Below the pieces are notes generated by a model. The model had not been told where the DNA came from. It searched no databases and saw only the letters and a list, made by a program, of their open reading frames with translations. 56,896 nt of DNA from CAZKUR01 sp964556005 (GTDB lineage: Bacteria > Bacteroidota > Ignavibacteria > Ignavibacteriales > Ignavibacteriaceae), in the NCBI GenBank assembly GCA_964556005.1, contig CAZKUR010000021.1, positions 1-56,896 on the forward strand, given 5' to 3'. Position numbers and translations under genes: made by a program. Of this stretch, positions 34,248 through 43,837 are shown piece by piece; within the stretch, counting starts at the first letter, position 1, and each line of letters opens with the position of its first letter.

Positions 34248-35227
34248 CAGAAGATAATTTGTTAAATTATTCCGAACTTGCAAGCGAACTACTTAAAGAT
34301 CAAAAATCAGAATGGAAGCTGTTAGCCGATAATTATAAAGCTTTAAAAAATATAAAAATAAAGACTTTCCAATTCGATGGCTTCAAGATCAAAATACAGT
34401 TTAACCCGGGAAGAATATTTTCCACCACAGCTGAGGTTGATGAAGAATCTATTAAAAACCGTGATTGTTTCCTCTGCAAACAAAACAGGCCGGAAGAGCA
34501 GCGAGGAATCGGTTATAATGAAAACTATTTAATCCTTTGCAATCCATACCCAATCCTCCCGGAGCATTTTACTTTAACTTACAAAGAACATATTCCCCAA
34601 AGTATATCAATTTATTTTACCGACTTTCTTAATTTAAGCAAAGCTCTCTCGAAAAAATATAGCGTCATTTATAACGGCCCCAAATGCGGCGCATCTGCTC
34701 CCGATCATTTACACTTCCAGGCAGGCACAAAATTTTATATGCCGATAGATGATGAATTTAACCAATTGAAAAACGAATACGGAGAAATGTTAAAAGATTC
34801 CGAAAATATTTCAGTTGCCGGAATTAACGACGGTATAAGAAAAATTGTTTCGATTGAGTGCAACAACGTTGAAATTTTAACAAATGTATTTAAAGTTTTC
34901 TATTCAGGTTATAAAAATCTATCCGGAAATATCGATGAGCCCTTTATGAATATCACCAGTTTATATGAAAAAGATTTCGGATGGCGGGTGATTATTTTCT
35001 TAAGATCAAAACACCGATCATCTCATTATTATGCTGTTGGTGAAGAAAGAATATTATTAAGCCCTGCTTCGATTGATCTGGGAGGAATTTGTATTACTCC
35101 GGTGGAAAAGGATTTCAATAAGCTTACAAAAGAAAAGCTCACCGAAATATTTAGAGAAATATCTTTGGGAAAAGAACAATTTGATTATATCAAATCTTTC
35201 TTATCTCAAAAATTAGAAAGCATTTAA
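34244..35227 (+). CDS. DUF4922 protein (GalT/HIT-fold nucleotidyltransferase-like)
   Basis: A 327-residue protein. The core has a zinc-type pair CFLCKQNRPEEQRG, the strand ENYLILCNPYPILPEHFTLTYKEH, and PDHLHFQAG near residue 155-163, which corresponds to the H-x-H-x-Q active-site motif of the galactose-1-phosphate uridylyltransferase/HIT superfamily. Such enzymes form a nucleotidyl-histidine and move NMP between sugar phosphates or phosphorolyse nucleotide sugars. This makes the protein a candidate supplier or recycler of the nucleotide sugar used by the coupled GT2 protein. DUF4922 has no assigned reaction that I know of. It ends the five-gene run. Confidence 0.82.
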   Translation: MTEDNLLNYSELASELLKDQKSEWKLLADNYKALKNIKIKTFQFDGFKIKIQFNPGRIFSTTAEVDEESIKNRDCFLCKQNRPEEQRGIGYNENYLILCNPYPILPEHFTLTYKEHIPQSISIYFTDFLNLSKALSKKYSVIYNGPKCGASAPDHLHFQAGTKFYMPIDDEFNQLKNEYGEMLKDSENISVAGINDGIRKIVSIECNNVEILTNVFKVFYSGYKNLSGNIDEPFMNITSLYEKDFGWRVIIFLRSKHRSSHYYAVGEERILLSPASIDLGGICITPVEKDFNKLTKEKLTEIFREISLGKEQFDYIKSFLSQKLESI

Positions 35228-35238
35228 TTTTTGTATAC

Positions 35239-36594
35239 TCACATATTTTTTCTGTTACTCTCAATCTGTAATTCGCTTGGGGTCTGGGGCGTGGATAATA
35301 AATGAGCAAAAATCTTCCATCTTAATCCGGGATTGTGCTCTGTTCCGCCATGTCTTATAATATAATTTTTTACAATATCCTGCCCCAAATTATAGTTGAT
35401 AACATAGCTCCCGTACTTTTCAATGAATTTAAACATGTGCTCTGCTCTATCCTTCGAGAGTAAAGCATATTTTATAAGGTATGAAATAGTTTCATTTTTA
35501 TTCGATTTGCCGTCGATATAACTTCGGGCGGCTTCATTTACCGCATAATCGAGTTCTTGTGTCAGATTTAAAACTTTGTAATAACGATCAGCATTTGATG
35601 AATCAATCCCGGCAAGCGGGAAAAGTATTTCTTTTTCGAATTTTACTCTTGAATCGCCTGGGAAAACAACTTTAATTCCATAATTTGCCGTGCCTTCTGC
35701 TATTAGAGATTGAGGACTAAAAAGGGGATAAACCGTAAATTCCATCCAGCCAAGTTTTTTAACGAGATGTTTTTCGAGCAGTGTATTATAAACATGATGT
35801 CCCGGATAACCCTCATGTGCAGCGAGATCTACTGCTCTATCGATATAAATAGGCAAATCGGTATTAACCTGTATTACGCTGAAGCTATTTCCTTTGTACC
35901 AATTATACCCACCCCAAGGTTTGTCCGTAACATATTCAACTTTAAAGTTTTCGTTAGGCGGCAATTGAATATGATCGAGCGTTCTTTTCCTGCATTCGCT
36001 GATGGCTGCTTTAAAAACAGTATCAATTTTATTTTTTGGAATGATAAAATTTTTCCTGAAATCATCAAGCCGTTTTGAAATATCGCCTGTTCCCGGTAAA
36101 ATTTTATCAAGCTGAGCTATAATATCCTGGAAATGCTGAGGTGAATAATGAGGAGCTAAAGCATCGTATAAAACTTTTGTTTCTTCATCGAAAGTAAGCT
36201 TGCCGCCTTTTAATAAAAATATTTCGGCTTTTGCAGCAAGAAGTTGCTTGTAAAGAAAAGTGTATCTCAGAATCTCAATTTCGCTTGCTTTATATTTTGA
36301 TAAGCTGTCAAGTCCGTCCAAAAGATTATTTATATTCCTGTCAAGTTCTTTATAAACTGTTGAATCAAATTGGGCACCTGGTTTAATCTTAGGTTCCCAT
36401 TCTTTTGGTCCATAATATGCATCGACATAACCGGGATTATACTGGCCGATTGTTAAAATTAATTTCACATACGATTCGGAAATATTATTCATTTTAGTTT
36501 CCAACTGCTGGTTTAACTGTTGTTTTCCATTATTTGTACAGGATAAAAATAAGAATGAAATAGTTAGTAATAAAAGTGAGAATCGTTTTTTCAT
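35239..36594 (-). CDS. DUF885 lipoprotein, putative zinc metallopeptidase
   Basis: A 451-residue exported protein. The signal ends in LFLSC, a good lipobox, so it should be a lipoprotein with Cys19 as the first residue. The DUF885 domain has AAHEGYPGHHVYN (about 258-270), the motif carrying the HE-x-x-H-like metal site, followed by LIAEGTANYG near 300 with a likely third ligand. DUF885 proteins are distantly related to M3/M32-type peptidases and are thought to hydrolyse peptides, but substrates are mostly unknown. It lies 20 bp downstream of the GH13 gene in the same direction. Confidence 0.85.
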   Translation of the reverse strand: MKKRFSLLLLTISFLFLSCTNNGKQQLNQQLETKMNNISESYVKLILTIGQYNPGYVDAYYGPKEWEPKIKPGAQFDSTVYKELDRNINNLLDGLDSLSKYKASEIEILRYTFLYKQLLAAKAEIFLLKGGKLTFDEETKVLYDALAPHYSPQHFQDIIAQLDKILPGTGDISKRLDDFRKNFIIPKNKIDTVFKAAISECRKRTLDHIQLPPNENFKVEYVTDKPWGGYNWYKGNSFSVIQVNTDLPIYIDRAVDLAAHEGYPGHHVYNTLLEKHLVKKLGWMEFTVYPLFSPQSLIAEGTANYGIKVVFPGDSRVKFEKEILFPLAGIDSSNADRYYKVLNLTQELDYAVNEAARSYIDGKSNKNETISYLIKYALLSKDRAEHMFKFIEKYGSYVINYNLGQDIVKNYIIRHGGTEHNPGLRWKIFAHLLSTPQTPSELQIESNRKNM

Positions 36595-36614
36595 TTAATG
36601 CCCTATTTAAAAAA

Positions 36615-39002
36615 TTATTTTAATTTGAAAATCATGTAACTATAAGGCCCAACCAGAACTGAAATTTTATTATTAATAATTTTATTCAAATCTCCATTAA
36701 TCAAGTCTTTCGCTTCTATTAAATTATAAAAAGATGGAAATTCTATGGTTACTGTTTCAGGAGAATCACTTTTGTTCAAAACCGTCAATACTCTTTCATT
36801 CATATCAGATCTTAAATAAGCATAAATATTTTGCTTAACAATTAGCGGTTCAAAATCGCCGTAACATAATGCAGAATGATCATCCCTGATCTTAATAATT
36901 TTACTTATGTCACTAAAATCTTCTTTTTCATAATTATCAAGCTGATTTCCAAATCTCATCATTCTCCTGTTATCCGGATCGGATGCGCCGGTCATACCGA
37001 TTTCATCGCCGTAATCAATTACAGGCACACCTGGAATCGTTAATAAATATGCAAGGTACAATCTCTCTTTTTTATAGCTTGACGGATTATTAACCACCGG
37101 CGGATCGAACCAGCCGATTGAATCTGCGTTTCCGCTGTTAATCGGAACATCATCATCTGCATATGCCAGGAAACGAACTTTATCGTGACTGTCCATTATA
37201 TTCCCCATTAAATTATTCACGCCGAAAACGGAAAAGGATTTTTCCATTTGATTATTCAGCGTTTTAAATGAAGAACCCTGCTGAATAAAAGTCGGAATAG
37301 CTGTATCATAAAGATTAAAATTGAACTGCGCATCTAATTGCCCGTTATTTACATAGGAATTAACTAGCTTGAAGCTGCCGAAAGTTTCACCAATCTGGTA
37401 TACTTTTTTATCTTCGGGAATTTCAATTTCCTTTTCAAGCTTCTTCGTTAACGTTCTCCAAAAAATATTCGGAATATGCTTCACGGCATCATGCCGGAAC
37501 CCGTCAATTCCTGTTTCTTTAACCCACCAAACAGCATTATCAGTCATTGTATCCAGGGCAGCTTTTGAATGGATATAATCGAACTTAGGCATGAATGGTT
37601 CGAACCATGTTGTTAACCTATGTTCATCCCACATTCTTAAATTTAGCTTTCCGTTAGGGAGCCGCAAGTGTCCGAACCAATCCCTATGTTCTTTCCAATA
37701 CGGGTGTTCGATATGAATATGGTTTGCCACATAATCAAGAAGAATTTTTATTCTGTGCCGGTGCGCTGTCTCCACCATTTTTTTAAATAAATTCATATTG
37801 CCGAATCTCTCTTCAACTCTTGTAAATGAAATCGGCCAATAGCCATGATACCCTGTGTAGTAAGTATGCGGCTTGGGATATTCCCTGAAAGCACTGTCTG
37901 TGTTATCGATTACCGGAGAAATCCAGAGAGTATTGACTCCGAGTGAGTCGAAATAATTGGAATTCAGCTTATCGATTATCCCCTGCAAGTCACCGCCCAT
38001 GTAGTTTGCTTTTGCAGTAAGGTGAGGATCAATAACGGGCTTAGTGTTTGAAGTATCGCCGTCATAAAATCTATCAACCATTATAGAATAAATAACTGCA
38101 TTGTACCATGAGAATTTTTTGTTATTATCTGGTTTCCCGTCATTCAATCTTACTGTTTGAATATTTGTGTATTGTCCGTCCTGGTTTACAGCTAACCTTA
38201 TTGCTCCGTCTTTTTTTAATCTATTATTTGCAAACTTGAGAAAAATTTGGTTACCGGATATTTGAATATTTTCCTGCGGAATTTTCTGATTGTCCATTAA
38301 TGCTATAACATTAGATGTTTCAATATTTTCTTTTTGATTTTCCTTCTCATAATAAAATGAAAAATTCATCGAGTCTTGTTTACTACTCATTCCGAGAATA
38401 TGCAAATAAATTTTATCCGTATGTCTTTGTTTTATTGTAAGTACAGAATTAAAACCTCCCAATCCATTGGGAATACTATCAGGATTAGCCGGGTCAAGAA
38501 GCTCATGGCCGTCGACATAAAATTTATATTCATGACGTCCGGGATCAAGCGGGATTGTAATTTGATATACGTCTTCATTATTTTTCTTCATTATCAGGTT
38601 ATCTCTATTCCAGCCGTTAAAGCTGCCGAACAGTGATACCTTTTTGGGTTTGCCAAACGGTTTGTATTTGAAAGTATGCGTTTGCACAATTTCGGAAGTA
38701 ACGGGAATCTCATAAATCTTTTTACCGAATTCGAAATCGACAAGGGTCATTCCTTCATAATCATTTCTTGGAATAAAAATAACCTTAGAACTTTTTTTAT
38801 CGAATACTGCGGATACATTTTCGTTATCTAAAAATTTTATATTGTAGCTGTCTGCATAAAATATATCGCTTATTAAAACCGTATCCGGCTGCCCGGCAAT
38901 TAAATGTACCGGTTCGATTAGATCATAAATTTCTTGTGCATGTACATTTAACGCAATAAAAAAAAATAATTGAGAAAGTAAAAAGATGGAAAATATTTTC
39001 AT
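36615..39002 (-). CDS. Exported alpha-amylase family (GH13) glycoside hydrolase with CBM48-like domain
   Basis: The ATG at 39002 starts a proper signal peptide (MKIFSIFLLSQLFFFIALNVHAQ); the frame could extend to a GTG at 39074, but that would bury the signal. The 795-residue protein has an N-terminal region of unknown fold, a CBM48/isoamylase N-domain (FKYKPFGKPKKVSLFGSFNG, DPGRHEYKFYVDG), and a GH13 barrel with all four regions: DYVANH (about 422), GFRHDAVKH (nucleophile D, about 502), GETFG (acid E, about 537) and DSHDKVR (about 603). It should cleave alpha-glucans or cyclomaltodextrins in the periplasm or outside. A C-terminal all-beta domain completes the enzyme. Confidence 0.92.
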   Translation of the reverse strand: MKIFSIFLLSQLFFFIALNVHAQEIYDLIEPVHLIAGQPDTVLISDIFYADSYNIKFLDNENVSAVFDKKSSKVIFIPRNDYEGMTLVDFEFGKKIYEIPVTSEIVQTHTFKYKPFGKPKKVSLFGSFNGWNRDNLIMKKNNEDVYQITIPLDPGRHEYKFYVDGHELLDPANPDSIPNGLGGFNSVLTIKQRHTDKIYLHILGMSSKQDSMNFSFYYEKENQKENIETSNVIALMDNQKIPQENIQISGNQIFLKFANNRLKKDGAIRLAVNQDGQYTNIQTVRLNDGKPDNNKKFSWYNAVIYSIMVDRFYDGDTSNTKPVIDPHLTAKANYMGGDLQGIIDKLNSNYFDSLGVNTLWISPVIDNTDSAFREYPKPHTYYTGYHGYWPISFTRVEERFGNMNLFKKMVETAHRHRIKILLDYVANHIHIEHPYWKEHRDWFGHLRLPNGKLNLRMWDEHRLTTWFEPFMPKFDYIHSKAALDTMTDNAVWWVKETGIDGFRHDAVKHIPNIFWRTLTKKLEKEIEIPEDKKVYQIGETFGSFKLVNSYVNNGQLDAQFNFNLYDTAIPTFIQQGSSFKTLNNQMEKSFSVFGVNNLMGNIMDSHDKVRFLAYADDDVPINSGNADSIGWFDPPVVNNPSSYKKERLYLAYLLTIPGVPVIDYGDEIGMTGASDPDNRRMMRFGNQLDNYEKEDFSDISKIIKIRDDHSALCYGDFEPLIVKQNIYAYLRSDMNERVLTVLNKSDSPETVTIEFPSFYNLIEAKDLINGDLNKIINNKISVLVGPYSYMIFKLK

Positions 39003-39184
39003 GTTGTCTAAATTAAAAATTACCAATAATGATTTAATGCATAAAAATAATAAAAACAGGCGGAATGATTTCACCTAAACCAGGTCCCATAATTTTTAGA
39101 AAGCTAAATAATTTCCAAATAAATATTCAGATAAGAATGAAGCGGTATTATAGAGAAGAAAAATTAAAAACGGAATAAAATAAA

Positions 39185-39211
39185 AAGGCCCACTCTAAGG
39201 GTGTGAGCCTT
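39185..39211 (-). terminator. Rho-independent terminator of the HU gene
   Basis: On the minus strand AAGGCTCAC and GTGGGCCTT pair (one G-U) around a 9-base loop and are followed by TTTATTTTATT. It is about 70 bp beyond the HU stop codon. Confidence 0.7.
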
Positions 39212-39280
39212 AATATTTAAATTTATTTTCTATACAGAAATTTTCAGAAAATAAAAGCAGCTTGAATCCTGTCTAATTTA

Positions 39281-39568
39281 CTATTTTAAGATTGCATCCT
39301 TAGCAGCTTTTGCAACTCTAAACTTCAGGGATTTCCGCGCAGGTATTAAAATGGATTCGCCGGTGGCAGGGTTTCTGCCCATTCTTTCTTTCCTATCTAC
39401 TACAACCAATTTTCCAAGACCAGGGATTGTAAAAGATTTGTCTGCTTCTTTGTATGCCAAGGAAACGAATTCATTTAAAAATTGTCCTACCTGTTTTTTA
39501 GATAAATCAGTCTGTTGTGCAAGATGATCGATAATTTGCGATTTAGTCATGCTTTTTGAATTTGCCAT
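39281..39568 (-). CDS. HU-family DNA-binding protein
   Basis: The ATG at 39568 (MANSKSMTKSQIIDHL) is chosen because GAGG stands 8 bp upstream and the N-terminus then matches other HU proteins; the frame runs 63 bp further without a ribosome site. The 95-residue product has the HU fold with the DNA-binding arm carrying GRNPATGESILIPA, including the proline that intercalates into DNA. HU proteins compact and bend the nucleoid DNA. It is a single gene with its own terminator, divergent from the TonB-receptor-like gene. Confidence 0.95.
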   Translation of the reverse strand: MANSKSMTKSQIIDHLAQQTDLSKKQVGQFLNEFVSLAYKEADKSFTIPGLGKLVVVDRKERMGRNPATGESILIPARKSLKFRVAKAAKDAILK

Positions 39569-39592
39569 GTTATGAACCTCTTTTTGATAATT

Positions 39593-39701
39593 GTTTCGAC
39601 CAAAATTAAATAATTTTTTTGCTCTAAACAAAGACTGCTATTGTTTTATTTAACATTTTCGCATTGATTTTATGCATGAATTTGGCACTGCCGGTCGAAA
39701 C
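39593..39701. promoter_or_regulatory. Inverted 9-mers GTTTCGACC/GGTCGAAAC flanking the HU promoter region
   Basis: GTTTCGACC at 39593-39601 and GGTCGAAAC at 39693-39701 are perfect inverted copies about 90 bp apart, on either side of the presumed HU promoter and next to the divergent gene. They could be paired operator sites with looping. Chance is possible. Confidence 0.3.
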
Positions 39702-39781
39702 TATATTTTTTGTAGCTTATTAATTTATTATTTATCTTGACGCATGATTTTTATTTGGAATCATTCTAAACAGATCTGCGG

Positions 39782-41722
39782 ATGAAGTATTTCTTATTTG
39801 TATTAATTTTTATCTCGGGAGTTGGGTATGCTCAGAATAAAGACTCACTTAAAAATCAAATAATATTCCCTGATACATTAAAAACGTCGTCGGATACCAC
39901 GGCTGTAAAAGATACTCTCTTAACAAAAAAACTTATTGCTCCCGCTGATACAATAAAACCGATTTTTGAAAGACCGCTTGATTCCCGAAGCTGGTCTATA
40001 AATCAGCATTTGTTATTGACGTTTTATGATTACCGGTATGCAGCAGACTTTCTCAGATCATTCCCTTTCACTTTTATTAAAGATCAGGGCTTTATCGGTC
40101 AGCCTAACGAAGTATTCATTTATGGAACCGGCAACAGGGGAATAAGCTACTTCCAGGACGGTATTTTATATAACAACAGGTTTCAGGACCAGCTTGACCT
40201 TCATGCTATACAATCTGAGTTTGTTGATTCGGTTGAAGTGATCCCATCACCCCGAGGATTTTTATACGGTCCGATAAACAATCCCGTTTCTGTAAATTTT
40301 ATAACTAAAAATCTTTTAACCAAAAAGCCATACTCAAAAATAAGATTTCTCCAGGGGCCTAACGGTGAAACAATGGCGGACGGTTTGTTTAATTCGGGAA
40401 CATATAAAAGATTCAAACTTTCTTTTGATATAAATAGTAAGAATGTTGATAGTTTATATACTAATTCCGCATACAGCGTTTGGGAAGGCAGAGTCAGGGT
40501 AAATTATTTTTTATCAGAGGACTTTAACTTAACTGCAGGATATGATTACACAAAAGCTGAAACCGGAATAAACGGCGGCGTAAATGTAGACAGTATTGTA
40601 AATACTACAACCGATGTCAACAGCATTCTTTATGAACCCATTTCAGCACCGGTATATTTTCCAAACAGAACACTGAATAATAAAATTCATTTATTCAACC
40701 TAAAATTATTAAGCAGGCCTTCGGCAAATGCACCAGGCGAGTTGAGCTTATATTATAGGTTTAATCTTATTGATGTTTCAGGCGGTAATTATTATTTCAG
40801 TTCCGATAAAGAAAAAACTCTCGGATTTCTTTTAAGACAGAAATATTCGGAAGACATATTCAACATAGAACTTCTTGTAAATTATGAAAAAACAAAATTA
40901 CAGTACGTAAGCTATGTCAGGACAAGATTAGCCAATGTTGATCAAAACAATTTTTCCACATCTGCAATCTTCTCACTGGACCTTATTGACAGCTGCTTAA
41001 TTCCGTCGCTCTTTTATAAATTCACAAATGAATCTTACACAAATAAAACTTTCCACGGAACCGGATTTGATTTAACTTATTTAGTTAAAGATTATTTAAA
41101 CTTTTATGCCGGTTATTCAATGTATCAAAATTATGCGGACAAAAATTATACGGTTACTGTCGGCGAGTTTGGCATGGATATTAATTACTGCAAACTGCTT
41201 TTAAAGTTAAATGTATTTAACCGGAATAATTTTTTTATCTATGAAAATCCCGACCCTTTTACAACAGGCGATGAATATCTTGTAAACGGCAACTCATCCG
41301 GTTTTGGTGCTTATTTAAACTATTATTACTGGAAAATTTTGCTGGAAGGTTCAGGTTCATATAATATCCCGAATAAATCAAGTTTAAATTTTAATCCCGA
41401 AGTTATTCCGCTCACGCCTAAAATAAATTTCAACGGAGGAATTTATTACAAGGATATCCTGTTTAATCAGAATTTACACCTGAAAACAGGCTTCATGCTT
41501 TTCTATACCGGTAAACAAGAAATGAAATTAAACGGGTCGGTTACACAAACTGTAACGCCTTCCACCAAATTAGATTTTACATTAATCGGTGAAATTCAAA
41601 AAGTAGCTTATGTTTACTTTACCTGGGAAAATCTTCTAAACAGCCAATATTATATAGTTCCTTATTACCCAATGCCTTCAAGAGGAATAAGATTCGGTAT
41701 CTCATGGGAATTACTAAATTAA
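39782..41722 (+). CDS. TonB-dependent receptor-like outer-membrane protein
   Basis: A 646-residue protein with a signal peptide (MKYFLFVLIFISGVGYAQ). Residues about 80-175 form a plug-like domain (DFLRSFPFTFIKDQGFIGQPNEVFIYG, GNRGISYFQDGILYNNRFQDQLDLHAIQ, VDSVEVIPSPRGFLYG, NPVSVNFITK). A barrel of roughly 470 residues follows and ends FGISWELLN. Both parts are shorter than in classical siderophore receptors, and there is no carboxypeptidase-regulatory extension of SusC type. No partner gene indicates a substrate. A glycosyltransferase-like membrane protein follows only 6-12 bp downstream in the same direction, so the two may be expressed together. Confidence 0.8.
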   Translation: MKYFLFVLIFISGVGYAQNKDSLKNQIIFPDTLKTSSDTTAVKDTLLTKKLIAPADTIKPIFERPLDSRSWSINQHLLLTFYDYRYAADFLRSFPFTFIKDQGFIGQPNEVFIYGTGNRGISYFQDGILYNNRFQDQLDLHAIQSEFVDSVEVIPSPRGFLYGPINNPVSVNFITKNLLTKKPYSKIRFLQGPNGETMADGLFNSGTYKRFKLSFDINSKNVDSLYTNSAYSVWEGRVRVNYFLSEDFNLTAGYDYTKAETGINGGVNVDSIVNTTTDVNSILYEPISAPVYFPNRTLNNKIHLFNLKLLSRPSANAPGELSLYYRFNLIDVSGGNYYFSSDKEKTLGFLLRQKYSEDIFNIELLVNYEKTKLQYVSYVRTRLANVDQNNFSTSAIFSLDLIDSCLIPSLFYKFTNESYTNKTFHGTGFDLTYLVKDYLNFYAGYSMYQNYADKNYTVTVGEFGMDINYCKLLLKLNVFNRNNFFIYENPDPFTTGDEYLVNGNSSGFGAYLNYYYWKILLEGSGSYNIPNKSSLNFNPEVIPLTPKINFNGGIYYKDILFNQNLHLKTGFMLFYTGKQEMKLNGSVTQTVTPSTKLDFTLIGEIQKVAYVYFTWENLLNSQYYIVPYYPMPSRGIRFGISWELLN

Positions 41723-41734
41723 TTTTCTTTGAGA

Positions 41735-43114
41735 ATGCAATTCATAAAATTTAAAAACAAAAACGGCTTCCCATATATTTTTACCGCAGGTTTTTTAACC
41801 GAAATCCTATATATCTTTTTTTCATCCTTCAATACGGAAATAAGCATTCCTCTTTATATAATAATTTATTTTTTAACATTTATTTTATTCTTCTTTTCAT
41901 ATATAATAATTATAAAGTTAAATTTTGACGAAGCTTATTTCATGATTGATAAACCTCTTACTTTTTTCTCAAAAATTATAAGCTATGAAGAAAATAATAT
42001 TAAAAAATTAACCGTACCTTTCATAATTATTATTTTCGGAATTTTATTTAGAGTAACACTGTTTTCATCTTTTCCAACTACTTCACAGGATGTTTACAGG
42101 TATTTGTGGGAAGGAAAAGTAATTGAAAACGGATTTAATCCTTACATTACTCCACCGAATGATAAAAAGCTTGAAGAATTAAGAGATAGTGTTTATGAAA
42201 AAGTGACATTTAAAGATATACCGGCAATTTATCCTCCTTTTTCCCAATTAATTTTCACAGCATCAAACATTATCTTCGGTGAAAATATTTTCGGTTTAAA
42301 AATCTTTTATCTTCTGTTCGAATTATTAACATTAATTTTTTTATTAAAATTATTGCTTCTAAGGAAATTAAATCCCAACCTGATAATTCTTTATGCCTGG
42401 CTTCCATTACCGATTATGGAATATTTTATAAATGCCCACCTTGATCCAATCGGAATTAGCTTTTTAATATTATTCATTTATCTGATTGAAAAGGAAAGGT
42501 TCGTTCTTTCTGCTGTTCCGTTCGCCTTATCATTTTTGAGTAAGTTACTTCCGCTGCTTGTTATTCCTCTCTTATTCAAAAAAGCAGGCTTCAAAAAAAC
42601 TATTCTCACCGGATTTATCTTTTTAATAATTTCTTTGCTCATTTACCTCCCGTTTATATATAAAAACCCGGACGTTGTTACTGCATTGCTGAACTATTTA
42701 TCTAACTGGGAATTTAATAGTCCGGTGTTTCATTTGCTTAATTTATTTATTGCAAATAACCATACGATTCATTTAATCAACAGCATTTTGCTGGCAGCAT
42801 CCTGCTTAATTATTGCAATGTTTTATAAAGATTTTATTAAGGGAATTTTCGGAGTTTTTTTATGTGCATTAATTTTTAATTCAACTCTTTACCCCTGGTA
42901 TCTTGGATGGGTTGGAGCATTAAACCCATTTGTACAATTCACATCTGTAATAAGCTTACTTTTTACAATTAACTTTTCAAACTTTACCCCGCTTGGTAAA
43001 GTTTGGAGAGAATATAACTGGGTTTTAATTATCGAATATTTCCCTTTCTTTATACTTCTAATTTTAGATCTGTATAAAAAAATATTCCCTGTTCAAATTC
43101 AGAAGAAAAATTAA
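41735..43114 (+). CDS. Multispanning membrane glycosyltransferase, GT87/mannosyltransferase-like
   Basis: The ATG at 41735 is preferred to the in-frame TTG six bases earlier. The 459-residue protein has about ten to twelve transmembrane helices. The first large loop contains TTSQDVYRYLWEGKVIENGFNPYI, the segment that in GT-C enzymes using polyprenyl-phosphate mannose holds the catalytic aspartate; YPPFSQLIF and INAHLDPIG follow as usual. It probably transfers a sugar from a lipid-linked donor to an acceptor on the periplasmic side. The substrate is not predictable. It converges on the LytTR regulator gene with 3 bp between the stops. Confidence 0.8.
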   Translation: MQFIKFKNKNGFPYIFTAGFLTEILYIFFSSFNTEISIPLYIIIYFLTFILFFFSYIIIIKLNFDEAYFMIDKPLTFFSKIISYEENNIKKLTVPFIIIIFGILFRVTLFSSFPTTSQDVYRYLWEGKVIENGFNPYITPPNDKKLEELRDSVYEKVTFKDIPAIYPPFSQLIFTASNIIFGENIFGLKIFYLLFELLTLIFLLKLLLLRKLNPNLIILYAWLPLPIMEYFINAHLDPIGISFLILFIYLIEKERFVLSAVPFALSFLSKLLPLLVIPLLFKKAGFKKTILTGFIFLIISLLIYLPFIYKNPDVVTALLNYLSNWEFNSPVFHLLNLFIANNHTIHLINSILLAASCLIIAMFYKDFIKGIFGVFLCALIFNSTLYPWYLGWVGALNPFVQFTSVISLLFTINFSNFTPLGKVWREYNWVLIIEYFPFFILLILDLYKKIFPVQIQKKN

Positions 43115-43117
43115 TTC

Positions 43118-43837
43118 TTACAAGCTTAATTTATCTTTAAATTTTATTGCCTGTCTTCGAGATACTTCTATTTTATGTCCGCCTCTAAGTTTAACAAGCA
43201 GACCGCCGTTCAGCCAGGGTTCAACGTTTTCGATCCATTTTAAATTTATAATATGCTTCCTATTTGCACGGAAGAATGATTTTTCGTCCAATCTTTCATC
43301 TAAATAATTTAAAGTGCGTAAAATTAAAGGTTTATTTTCTTCAAAAAATATCCGCACATAATTTCCTTCCGATTCGAACAATCTCACTGATGAAAGCTTC
43401 ACGAACCAGCATCTTTCACCGTCTTTAACAAATACCTGGTCTGATTCGGATAATATTTCGGTAACGGCTTTAGGCTTTTCTTCCTTTTTTGATTTTTGAA
43501 GTAATTTTTTAACAGTGTCTTCGAGACGTTTCGGTTCGATAGGCTTAAGCAGGTAATCCATTGCATTAACCTCGAATGCTTTCAGTGCATATTCGTCGTA
43601 AGCAGTTGTGAAAACAACATACGGCGCGCTGTCTAACTCTTCAAGCAATTCAAACCCGTTTTTACCGGGCATTTGAATATCGAGGAAAATAACATCCGGA
43701 TCATGTTCATTTATTTTATTTTTTGCGTCGTCGGCGTTAACCGCCTCGCCTGCGACCTCTATTTCTTTATAAGGTTCGAGCAGTCTTCTTAATTCCGAAC
43801 GGGCTAACCGCTCGTCGTCAATTATTAAAGCTTTCAT
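43118..43837 (-). CDS. LytTR-family response regulator
   Basis: A 239-residue response regulator. The receiver domain has the acidic pair D7-D8, the phosphoacceptor D53 (VIFLDIQMPG) and a switch lysine in MDYLLKPI near 98. A LytTR DNA-binding domain covers about residues 135-239 (DGERCWFVKLSSVRLFESEGNYVRIFFE, RANRKHIINLKWIENV). LytTR domains bind two direct repeats about 21 bp apart. The gene overlaps the kinase gene by 20 bp, so the pair is translationally coupled. The regulon cannot be told from this window. Confidence 0.95.
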   Translation of the reverse strand: MKALIIDDERLARSELRRLLEPYKEIEVAGEAVNADDAKNKINEHDPDVIFLDIQMPGKNGFELLEELDSAPYVVFTTAYDEYALKAFEVNAMDYLLKPIEPKRLEDTVKKLLQKSKKEEKPKAVTEILSESDQVFVKDGERCWFVKLSSVRLFESEGNYVRIFFEENKPLILRTLNYLDERLDEKSFFRANRKHIINLKWIENVEPWLNGGLLVKLRGGHKIEVSRRQAIKFKDKLSL

